Shown here: piece by piece, positions 52,488 to 59,811 of the stretch
How the letters are laid out: each line of letters opens with the position of its first letter
How positions within the stretch are numbered: the first letter of the stretch is position 1
Made by a program: the position numbers and the translations under genes
Notes under the pieces: model-generated
Database searches by the model: none
What the model was told of the DNA's origin: nothing
Seen by the model: the letters and a program-made list of their open reading frames with translations, nothing else
DNA from: Azospirillum oleiclasticum
Lineage (GTDB): Bacteria; Pseudomonadota; Alphaproteobacteria; Azospirillales; Azospirillaceae
Length of the DNA stretch: 64,000 nucleotides
Direction of reading: 5' to 3'
NCBI RefSeq assembly: GCF_013423485.1
Contig: NZ_JABFFR010000011.1
Span: 276,702-340,701, forward strand

Positions 52488-53486
52488 TCAGCCGCCCTGC
52501 CGCAGGCCCAGCTTGCGCGCGAGCCCGTCGTAGGTCTCGAACTGCTCTTTGGCGAAGGCTTCCGTTTCCTGCGGCGAGCGGACCTGGGGGACCGAGCCCA
52601 GCTTGCGCGTGGTGTCCGCCCACTCCTTGTCGTTCTTGACCTGGGTCAGGACCTTGGACCATTGCTCCACGGCCGCCTTGTCCATGTTGGGAGGACCGTA
52701 AAGCGCGCTCCAGCCGGTGATCCGCTCCAACTCGGGGTAACCGACCTCGCGGGCCGTCGGCACATCGGGAATGCCCTCATAGCGTTCCGGCGTGGTCACC
52801 ACCAACCCGCGCACCGCACGCGACTGGATGTGCGGCATGATCGTCGCGACGTTGGAACAGCCGAAATCCACATGGCCGCCGACCAGCGCGGTGGACGCCT
52901 CCCCGCCGCCCTTGAAGGGGATTTCGGTGGCCGCCGACTTGTCCAGGCCCAGACGCTCGAACAGGAGTTGTGGGCCCATGCCGTGGATCGTGCCGACACC
53001 GGCCGTGCTGTACGTCAGCGTGCCCGGCTTGTCCTTGATGCGCTGGACCAGATCATCGAAGGACTTGATCGGCGAGTCCGCCCGCACGGCGCAGGCATAG
53101 GGGTTCAGCTCCAGCAGGCCGATGAAGGTGAAGTCGTCCCACTTGTAGGGGATGTTCGGCTGAAGCGCCGGCGTGACCGCCTGCGAGCCGACGCGGGCGA
53201 GCAGGAGGGTGTAACCGTCGCCCTTCGACTTGGCGACGAAGTTGGAGCCGGTGACCCCGCTGGCACCCGTCTTGTTCACCACCATCACCGGCTGGTTCAG
53301 GTACTTCTGGGCGACGTTGGCGAGATTGCGGGCGGCCAGATCCGAGTCGCCGCCGGCGCTGAAGGGCGCCACGATCGTCACAGGCTTGTCGGGATAGCCG
53401 GCCGCGGCACCTGGGCCGGCCGCCAGTGGCACCCCCAGCGCCAGCACCGCCACGGCCACTCGTCCTGCTGCGTTTCGGATGTTCAT
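52488..53486 (-). CDS. tctC: Tripartite tricarboxylate transporter binding protein TctC (Bug family)
   Basis: A 332-residue periplasmic protein. The signal peptide (MNIRNAAGRVAVAVLALGVPLAAGPGAAA) is followed by GYPDKPVTIVAPFSAGGDSDLAARNLA, the typical Bug N-terminus. TGASGVTGSNFVAKSKGDGYTLLL and STAGVGTIHGMGPQLLFERLG form the carboxylate pocket. The ATG at 53486 is preceded by AGGAGGAAGCGC. First gene of the seven-gene minus-strand operon. Confidence 0.92.
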   Translation of the reverse strand: MNIRNAAGRVAVAVLALGVPLAAGPGAAAGYPDKPVTIVAPFSAGGDSDLAARNLANVAQKYLNQPVMVVNKTGASGVTGSNFVAKSKGDGYTLLLARVGSQAVTPALQPNIPYKWDDFTFIGLLELNPYACAVRADSPIKSFDDLVQRIKDKPGTLTYSTAGVGTIHGMGPQLLFERLGLDKSAATEIPFKGGGEASTALVGGHVDFGCSNVATIMPHIQSRAVRGLVVTTPERYEGIPDVPTAREVGYPELERITGWSALYGPPNMDKAAVEQWSKVLTQVKNDKEWADTTRKLGSVPQVRSPQETEAFAKEQFETYDGLARKLGLRQGG

Positions 53487-53810
53487 GCGCTTCCTCCTGC
53501 TCGGGCGTCCTTGGTCGGACCGAACCACCGGGGAGGGGCGCTCACGCGACCGTATGGCGACGTCGTGCACACCATCGTGACCGTCTCCTCCCCGAAGCCC
53601 CGTCGTGGCGGGGCCGTTATCGTTGCTGCAACGATCGTCTCATTTTTCGGAATGAAACGTCGCGTCTGAGAAAACCATTTTACCCGGCTGAGCATCCAAT
53701 ACAAGATGGGAGAACGGACTGTTCGCACATCAATCAATTTCGGGCGGACCGGATGCCGACGGGGATGGACGCGCGGCATCTCCGGACGAAACCGCAGACG
53801 GAAAGGGACA
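53487..53810. promoter_or_regulatory. Divergent control region of tctCBA and acyl-CoA synthetase
   Basis: 324 bases between two divergent start codons. They contain a perfect 17-bp palindrome (listed separately) and, just to its right, an imperfect TCTCATT-N6-AATGAAA repeat at 53638-53657. The region is locally AT-richer than its surroundings. No gene for a regulator lies beside it. Confidence 0.5.
53619..53635. promoter_or_regulatory. Perfect palindrome ATCGTTGC-T-GCAACGAT
   Basis: Eight-base exact arms around one central base, midway between tctC and the acyl-CoA synthetase gene. Its position suggests an operator controlling both directions. The cognate regulator is not evident in this window. 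Confidence 0.6.
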
Positions 53811-55901
53811 ATGAGAAACATCGACGCCATGCTCAACCCACGGTCGATCGCCATCGTCGGCGCCTCGTCGGACGGCCGCAAATTGAATGGACGGTCGTTG
53901 CGGTTCCTGCTGGAGAAGGGCTATGCGGGGGCGATCCATCCGGTGAACCCCAAATACGACACCGTCGCCGGTCTGCCCTGCCATCCGGATCTGGAGGCGA
54001 TCCCGGGGCCCGTCGACCTGGTCATCGTGGCCGTACCCGCGCGCGAGGTCGCCACGACGCTGGAGTCGGCGGGGCGGAAGGGCATCCCGGCCGCGATCGT
54101 CTTCAGTTCCGGCTTCGGGGAGATGGGCGAGGACGGGCGGCGCCTGGAGCGGGAGGTGGCGGAGACCGCGCGTCGCCGCGGTATCCGCCTGTGCGGACCC
54201 AACACGCTGGGTCTGATCAATGCGTTCGAACGGGTGATCGCGACGTTCAGCCAGTACGCCAACGGCGACACCCCGGCGGGGCCGGTCGGCTTCGTCACCC
54301 AGTCCGGAGCGTTCGGCACGGCCATCGCGGCGCTCGCCCGCCGGCGTGGGCTTGGGCTCGGCTATTTCGTGAACACCGGAAACGAAGCCGACGTCGACGT
54401 GGTGGAGGTGATGCGCGCGGTTGTCGCCGATCCCCGCATCCGCGTGCTGGCCGGCTACATCGAGGGGCTGAAGGACGGCCCCGGCTTCCAGCGGCTGGCG
54501 GAGGAGGCCATGGCCGCCGGCAAGCCGGTCGTGCTGACCAAGGTCGGCCGGACCGGGGCCGGTGCGCGCGCCGCGGCGTCGCACACCGGGTCGCTGGCCG
54601 GCGTCGATGCGGTGTTCGACGGCGCGGTGCGGGCCGGCGGCATGATCCGCGCGCGCAATGAGGAGCATATGCTCGACATCGTCGAGGCCTTCACCGGACT
54701 CGACGCGCTTCCGGCCGGTCGCGGACTGGGGCTGGTCACCCAGTCCGGCGGGGCCGGCGTGTTGATGGCCGACCGGGCGGAGGAGCTGGGGCTGACGGTG
54801 CCGGTGCTCGCCCCCGAAACGCAGGCCGCGCTCGCCAAGGTCGTGCCCGGCTTCGGCGCGACGGGCAATCCCGTGGACGTCACCGCGCAGTTCTTGGCCG
54901 ATCCCGATGTGCTCCGCGAAAGCGTTGTCCTCGTCCTGGAGGATCCGCAGGTGCATATGGGAATCATCTGGCTGCAGCTGATGGAGGCGCATGTCGATGT
55001 GCTCGTCGGCCTGTTCGAGGAGATCCGCGCACGCACGTCCAAGCCCTTCCTCGTCTGCTGGGTCGCCGCCACCGACGAGGCGCTGACCAAGTGCCGGGAG
55101 CGGAACATTCCCGTGTTCCGGGGCGGCGAGCCGGCGGTGGACGCCGCCGCCGCCGTCATCGGCTACGCCGAGTCTAGGCGCCGTCTGGCGGCGGACCGCC
55201 CCCAGCGGATCGCGCTGGCACCGCCACCGGTGACGCTTCCGGAGCGTGCCGGGCTGGTGCCGACGCTGGAAGCGGCACGGCTGCTCGGCGACGCCGGGGT
55301 GCCGCTGACCGCCGCGCGGTTCGCGCGTGACCCCGACGAAGCGGTCGCGGCCGCGCAGGAACTGGGGTTTCCGGTGGCGGTCAAGATCGAGTCACCCGAC
55401 ATCGCCCACAAGACCGAGGTCGGGGGCGTCCGCCTTGGCTTGGCGGACGGAGCGGCGGTGCGCGACGCCGTCACCGCGGTCATGAAATCCGCACGCGCCC
55501 ATCGTCCGGACGCCCGTATCGAGGGTGTGGTGGTGCAGGCGATGGCGCAGGGCGATGTGGAGCTGGTCATCGGCTTGAAGCATGACCCGGTCTTCGGGCC
55601 CGTGGTGATGGCCGGGTTCGGCGGTGTCCTCGTGGAGGTGCTGAAGGACGTTGCGGTGCGACCGGCCCCCGTGACGCGGGTGGAGGCGTTGGGCATGCTG
55701 GACGAGCTTCGTGGCAAGGCGCTGCTTGCCGGCGTGCGCGGCCGGCCACCGGTCGACCGCGAGGCCGTCGCGCGGCTGATCTGTGCGGCGTCGGCCTTTG
55801 CCGCCGGTGCCGGGCCTCGTCTGACGGAGGTGGACCTGAACCCGGTTCTGGCCGGCCCGGCCGGCGTCGTCGCGGTCGATTGGCTCATGGTGTTGGATTA
55901 G
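53811..55901 (+). CDS. Acyl-CoA synthetase, NDP(ADP)-forming, fused alpha-beta type
   Basis: A 696-residue protein combining both subunits of ADP-forming acyl-CoA synthetase. Order: CoA-binding Rossmann domain (SIAIVGASSDGRKLNGRSLRFL), succinyl-CoA-ligase-like domain (LCGPNTLGLIN, FVTQSGAFGTAIAALARR), phospho-histidine motif ASHTGSLAG, second ligase-like part, and a C-terminal ATP-grasp domain (FPVAVKIESPDIAHKTEVGGVRLGL; EVDLNPVL). It activates an organic acid with CoA and ATP, producing ADP and phosphate. The ATG at 53811 fits the family start. It is divergent from tctCBA and probably activates the imported acid or a breakdown product. Confidence 0.88.
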   Translation: MRNIDAMLNPRSIAIVGASSDGRKLNGRSLRFLLEKGYAGAIHPVNPKYDTVAGLPCHPDLEAIPGPVDLVIVAVPAREVATTLESAGRKGIPAAIVFSSGFGEMGEDGRRLEREVAETARRRGIRLCGPNTLGLINAFERVIATFSQYANGDTPAGPVGFVTQSGAFGTAIAALARRRGLGLGYFVNTGNEADVDVVEVMRAVVADPRIRVLAGYIEGLKDGPGFQRLAEEAMAAGKPVVLTKVGRTGAGARAAASHTGSLAGVDAVFDGAVRAGGMIRARNEEHMLDIVEAFTGLDALPAGRGLGLVTQSGGAGVLMADRAEELGLTVPVLAPETQAALAKVVPGFGATGNPVDVTAQFLADPDVLRESVVLVLEDPQVHMGIIWLQLMEAHVDVLVGLFEEIRARTSKPFLVCWVAATDEALTKCRERNIPVFRGGEPAVDAAAAVIGYAESRRRLAADRPQRIALAPPPVTLPERAGLVPTLEAARLLGDAGVPLTAARFARDPDEAVAAAQELGFPVAVKIESPDIAHKTEVGGVRLGLADGAAVRDAVTAVMKSARAHRPDARIEGVVVQAMAQGDVELVIGLKHDPVFGPVVMAGFGGVLVEVLKDVAVRPAPVTRVEALGMLDELRGKALLAGVRGRPPVDREAVARLICAASAFAAGAGPRLTEVDLNPVLAGPAGVVAVDWLMVLD

Positions 55902-55979
55902 ATGTGAATCGGCACCCCACACTGCCGGCTATCGGACTCCCATCCCCGGTCGGCCTGACGAACATCGGCCGAACACCGG

Positions 55980-56600
55980 TCACGACATGCGACGCACGGC
56001 CACTCCAGCCAGCCGTAGCAGGGACTCCGGTCGGACCGCAGGATCGGCCGTACCGGCCTGCGCGACGGCCTTCAGCCTCGCGGCGACCCGACGCTCCGGC
56101 GCGCACGCCTCCTCGCACAGCGCCCGCATTTCGGCGATCGACGGCTTCCATTTCCGGGTCCGGCGCCACACCCGTGCCGCCTGGTCGATGGCCCAACCGG
56201 GGAATTCGCCGAGGTCGTCAGCCCAGTCGAGCGCCACCATCTCCTCGACGGGTGCTGGCAGGGCCTTGGCCGGAAAGTGTGAGAGAAGCGATAGGACCCG
56301 GGCGAGCACATGATTCGTGTCGGCCGGTGCCAGCACGCTGCGCTCCATCTCGTCGAGCGTGCGTTGTGCGATGGCGGCAGTGCGGGCGTTTACGGAGGCG
56401 GGTGGCAACCACAGTTCGGCAAGGTCGTCGAAGACCTCGTCGCGAAAGCGCGAGCAGCGCTCGACCCGGCCGGAGGCCAGCACCTCCTGGAGAGCGTCCG
56501 GAAGTGCGGCGACGAGTGTCCGGACACGATCCGCGGGGGGCATCTTGGGATCGAACGGCAGCGCCGATCGTTCGGGCAATGACCTGACAGCAGCGGACAT
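55980..56600 (-). CDS. Hypothetical protein of the replicon module
   Basis: A 206-residue soluble protein without signal peptide or membrane helix. It is largely helical, with stretches such as MPPADRVRTLVAALPDALQEVLASGRVERCSRF, ALDWADDLGEFPGWAIDQAARVWRRTRKWKPSIAEMRALCEEAC and a C-terminal ARLKAVAQAG. I do not recognise a named family. It is in line with the HTH gene and close to repA, so a plasmid-maintenance or replication-accessory role is possible. The DEMERSV..ARVLSLLSHFPAK region has the look of a protein-interaction helix bundle. Confidence 0.7.
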   Translation of the reverse strand: MSAAVRSLPERSALPFDPKMPPADRVRTLVAALPDALQEVLASGRVERCSRFRDEVFDDLAELWLPPASVNARTAAIAQRTLDEMERSVLAPADTNHVLARVLSLLSHFPAKALPAPVEEMVALDWADDLGEFPGWAIDQAARVWRRTRKWKPSIAEMRALCEEACAPERRVAARLKAVAQAGTADPAVRPESLLRLAGVAVRRMS

Positions 56601-56615
56601 GACTTTCTCCCAGGG

Positions 56616-57422
56616 TCAGGACCAGGTTGGGGATGGTGAGACGGAGCCCTGGAGGCGCGCAGCCGCGGCCATCCAGGCGCCCATCCGCTGCTCGGCGGCG
56701 TTGTCGTACGCACGCTTTGTGAAGGGCTGGGCGGGCCGGGCCGTTCGGCCCGCCGCGGCCATTGCCGACGGGGCCCTGCCGGCCGCTGCGTCCTGCATCA
56801 GCCACGCCCGCCAGGCCGCACCGATGTCGCGGTAGCGGTAGCCGTGCGCCTGGCAGCGGAGCGTGAAGGTCTCGACATGCTGCACGAGGTCGATAGCGCC
56901 GAAGCGTTCGTGAGCCCAAGCGAGGTCGTCGGCCGATGGCATCCAATCTCGGAGCACCGCAAGTACCGGCCCGCGCCTGCCCGAAGCGTGCGAGTCCGGA
57001 GTCTGTTCGGAATGGTGATGTTCCTGACTCGCCGTTGGACAGGGGGCGTTCGCCCGCGAGTCATCCCGGTCCGGAGTTGGAACGGCGGTCGGGGCCGCCT
57101 GGACGGCATCCGTCCCGCCGTCGCGCACAAGGCGAAGCCGGTACAGGCAGGACAGCCGGGCGCCGTCGCGGCCACTGCGATGTTCGATGCTGACCAAGCC
57201 GATGCGGTCCAAGGTTTGCAGGATGCGGTTGATCGTCGGACGCGAGCGCTTCAGCTTCGCAGCCAGCGTGGACTGCGAGGGCCAGCAAAGGCCGTGTTCG
57301 TCGGCGAAGGTGGCGAGCGCTGCCAACACGGCGAAACCGTCGGCGTCGAGATCGGGATGGTCGAGCCACCAGGCCGGGATCCTGCCCCAGCGGCTGGTGT
57401 CGGCGGCTTTTGCGGTTGTCAT
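56616..57422 (-). CDS. Helix-turn-helix (HTH_36-type) replication-associated protein
   Basis: A 268-residue protein. The N-terminal winged HTH (GRIPAWWLDHPDLDADGFAVLAALATFADEHGLCWPSQSTLAAKLKRSRPTINRILQTLDRIGLVSIEHRS) resembles the DnaD/RepN-like HTH_36 domain of plasmid initiator-associated proteins. A disordered middle and a C-terminal helical part (VQHVETFTLRCQAHGYRYRDIGAAWRAWLM) follow. It starts at the ATG at 57422; a longer frame reaches 57485. It lies beside the iteron field and divergent from repA. Confidence 0.78.
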   Translation of the reverse strand: MTTAKAADTSRWGRIPAWWLDHPDLDADGFAVLAALATFADEHGLCWPSQSTLAAKLKRSRPTINRILQTLDRIGLVSIEHRSGRDGARLSCLYRLRLVRDGGTDAVQAAPTAVPTPDRDDSRANAPCPTASQEHHHSEQTPDSHASGRRGPVLAVLRDWMPSADDLAWAHERFGAIDLVQHVETFTLRCQAHGYRYRDIGAAWRAWLMQDAAAGRAPSAMAAAGRTARPAQPFTKRAYDNAAEQRMGAWMAAAARLQGSVSPSPTWS

Positions 57423-57500
57423 CGCGGGTCCAAGCAAGTGGTTGGTCGGCAGCGGGTCGGTGTTCCGCCGAGAAGGATTCCGCACGACATCCGCGGGCGT

Positions 57501-58194
57501 CGAATCGCGAGCAAGTGGGACCGAGTCGCCCTTGTCGCCTTTGCCCGCGGATAGCTCCCGTTTGCCCGCGCATGGAGCGGAGATGGTCGCGCATGGGTCC
57601 CCTTTGCCCGCGCTTCGTCGCCGAATCGGATTCGATCCCCAATGCGCGCGGATGTATCCTGTTTGCTCGCGGTAGGCGGGTCCCGCGGGAGGCCATGGTG
57701 GAAGCCCCGATCGGCTCTGGTGTGTCCCGTTTGCCCGCGCTTTCGGCCGGAGCCGTCGTTCGGAGCCGGGTGCGGGCCCGTCTGCTCCGGTTCGGCATCG
57801 CGCCGCACCGAATTGCGAAGGGTCGGGTCCACCGGCCTGTCCCGATTGCTCGCGCTTCGTGTGCCGGGTCGGTTGGCCATGTCACTTTTGGTCGCGCTTG
57901 ATGCGTGCCGTGGACGTCCGGCCCGCGCTCCGTACGGATCCGATCGGCGGTGCCGACGAAAGGGTCTCGTGTGTCCCTGTTGCTCGCGCTTCCAACCGCC
58001 GCGGCGTCGGTCGTTCGGTCCCGTTTGCTCGCGTTTCGGAGCGGCAGGGGAATCGGCCGCGCGATCCGCAGCCCGGCAGCAGGTCCGGGAAAGCTCTGGA
58101 ACAGCGACCTGGGTGGCCGCGCCGGCCCAAACGCGAGCTGATGGGACACACCCGCGACCATTGCCGACCTAGCCGCGAGCAAACGGGATACACA
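57501..58194. repeat. Iteron array: candidate replication origin
   Basis: At least twelve copies of a roughly 20-bp element with consensus TCCCGTTTGCYCGCGCTT. Nine are in + orientation, with core TTGCYCGCG starts at 57541, 57562, 57604, 57663, 57731, 57846, 57888 (TTGGTCGCG), 57980 and 58025. Three are inverted, at 57501-57522, 58129-58150 and 58172-58194. Some neighbouring copies are 21 or 42 bp apart. The last two inverted copies sit just before repA, where they could serve autorepression. There is no strongly AT-rich segment and no clear DnaA box. The whole gap 57423-58274 has no gene. Confidence 0.82.
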
Positions 58195-58274
58195 CGTCGG
58201 CCCCCATCCGGCGTCGCGCGTTGCGTCCACCTGGCCGTCGCCCCTATCGTGGCCCTTGGGTGAGGAGGTTGCGC

Positions 58275-59465
58275 ATGACCAAGACGACGGCTGTCCAGTT
58301 GGCTCTGTTCGAGATGGAGGACCGCAGCCAGTCCCACATGATCGCACTCTACGACACGGCGCCGCGGTTCGTGTTCGTTTCAAAGGGGCATGGACGGAAC
58401 GGCGAGGTGGACCTGCCGAGTGCCAATCAATTCGTGCAGTCGGTTCACAAGGAGTTTCCGTTCAAGGAGGCCACCTTCACGCTCACCCTCCAGCCCGCCC
58501 GCATCTACCGTCCGGCAAAGCCCGCCCCTGGCGAGGACGCCGGCGAGAAGCGGATGGTCGAGTACGAAGTGTTCCCCTCGGAGCGGGAGCAGATCGTCGA
58601 GCAGGTGGTGCGGCGTCTGGCTATGGACCGGTCGCGCCTGTCGCTCATGGGCGACAAGCAGGATCGCGTGAGGGTCCACTTCTCGTTGTACGAGATAAGG
58701 CGCGAGTTGCGCGCGGTGAACCGGACCATGGACGTTGCCGAGATCCGCGAGGCCCTGGAGATCCTTGCGCGGACGCGCATGATCATCTCCAAGGTGTCCG
58801 AGACTGGCCGCAAGACGCCCCGGCCGGTGCTGGAGTCGTCGGTCTTCCCGACGCTGTACATCCGGCCGCGGACCGGCGAAGCCGTCGACGGGGACGAGGA
58901 GGACACCTACATCGAGTTCAACGCGCTGGTGGCCTCGGCCATCCGCAACCTCGAATTCAAGCCCATCTCGTACCAGTGGATGATGCGGCTCAAGAGCCCC
59001 GTCGCTCGGTGGCTCTACAACCGCCTTTCCATCGAATATGGCGACCTCGACATCGCGCAGGTGACCGCCGGCCCGGAGGGAGTGCCGGCGATGACGCTGT
59101 CGGCCGACCAGATCATCAACAATTCCGGCATGAACGAGTGGAGCCGGCGTCGCGATACCCTGCGCACCGTGTCCTTGGCCGTAGACTCGCTCGTCGAGGA
59201 GGGGATCCTCGATCAGGTCGAAAAGGTCGTGTCCAAGGATGGACGACGGATCGACGATATCGTCTATGTCATGACCCCGAGCCGGCAATTCCTCGATCAG
59301 GTGCAGCGCGGCAACGTGGTCCAGGGAGCCAACGTCTCGATCTACAAGGCCATGACCGGCAGCGTGGAAAGCCCGAAGGAATTTGTGCCGCTCCCTCCGA
59401 TCAAGGCGCTGGACGTTCGGCGGCGGCGGGCGAAACTTCTATCCGCGCCGTCGGGCGAGGTATAG
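58275..59465 (+). CDS. repA: Plasmid replication initiator RepA
   Basis: A 396-residue replication protein of the type found on Azospirillum and related alphaproteobacterial plasmids. It starts at the ATG at 58275 after GAGGAGG with a six-base spacer. The middle part (VNRTMDVAEIREALEILARTRMIISKVSET) and SPVARWLYNRLSIEYGDLDIAQVTAG look like the winged-helix pair of Rep_3/RPA-type initiators. The C-terminal MTLSADQIINNSGMNEWSRRRDTLRTVSLAVDSLVEEGILDQVEKVVSKDGRRIDDIVYVMTPS adds a second winged helix. It would bind the iterons directly upstream and start replication. No parA/parB gene follows within the window. Confidence 0.85.
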   Translation: MTKTTAVQLALFEMEDRSQSHMIALYDTAPRFVFVSKGHGRNGEVDLPSANQFVQSVHKEFPFKEATFTLTLQPARIYRPAKPAPGEDAGEKRMVEYEVFPSEREQIVEQVVRRLAMDRSRLSLMGDKQDRVRVHFSLYEIRRELRAVNRTMDVAEIREALEILARTRMIISKVSETGRKTPRPVLESSVFPTLYIRPRTGEAVDGDEEDTYIEFNALVASAIRNLEFKPISYQWMMRLKSPVARWLYNRLSIEYGDLDIAQVTAGPEGVPAMTLSADQIINNSGMNEWSRRRDTLRTVSLAVDSLVEEGILDQVEKVVSKDGRRIDDIVYVMTPSRQFLDQVQRGNVVQGANVSIYKAMTGSVESPKEFVPLPPIKALDVRRRRAKLLSAPSGEV

Positions 59466-59755
59466 GGCGAGCCTCCGTCGCGAGAATGGACGTTGCGCAG
59501 GCGCCGTGTCAGGTAGCCGTGGCTTTCCCGCTTGTGGACGAGAAACAGCCGCTTGAGGTCCTTATCCCGTCACTCCGATCCGCCCGTTCCGGCAATCCCC
59601 ATATCCGCAGACACCCTGTATAAGATGCGAACAATTCGCAATTGCCTGCGGTGCTTGGCGTGGCCGCGGGGCGCGAGACCGCGATCACTCTGATGCAGGG
59701 CATCATGATGGACATGAAAGGTGTCGCCGAAGCCCCCGCCGGAGCTTGACGGCCG
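59466..59755. other. Gap after repA
   Basis: About 290 bases with no convincing gene. A 40-codon open stretch on + (59624-59750, NSQLPAVLGVAAGRETAITLMQGIMMDM...) has ordinary codon use and may be the 3' relic of a lost gene; I cannot name it. Near 59616-59640 are TGTATAAG and the dyad TGCGAA-CAA-TTCGCA, a possible promoter/operator. Confidence 0.35.
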
Positions 59756-59811
59756 CCCACCCTCATGGTTATTTATCAGCCGGTCGGCCGGTAAATAACC
59801 ATGAGGGTGGG
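59756..59811. promoter_or_regulatory. 56-bp near-perfect palindrome over the RBS of the 3-hydroxyacyl-CoA dehydrogenase gene
   Basis: Arms 59756-59782 and 59785-59811 pair at 25 of 27 positions around a GT centre; the outer 20 bases are exact. The inner part, TTTATCAGCCG/CGGCCGGTAAA, has the look of a TetR-family operator. The right arm contains the GAGGG ribosome binding site (59803-59807) and ends one base before the ATG at 59812. A TetR-type gene lies in the same operon and is the likely ligand-sensing repressor (inference). Confidence 0.75.

Noticed and set aside
57501..58194. CRISPR array
   Set aside because: Repeats are about 20 bp, imperfect, occur in both orientations with irregular spacing, lie next to repA, and no cas genes are near.
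59509..59766. An 85-codon minus-strand ORF after repA
   Set aside because: Composition and translation look like non-coding GC-rich DNA, and it overlaps the palindrome; no family resemblance.
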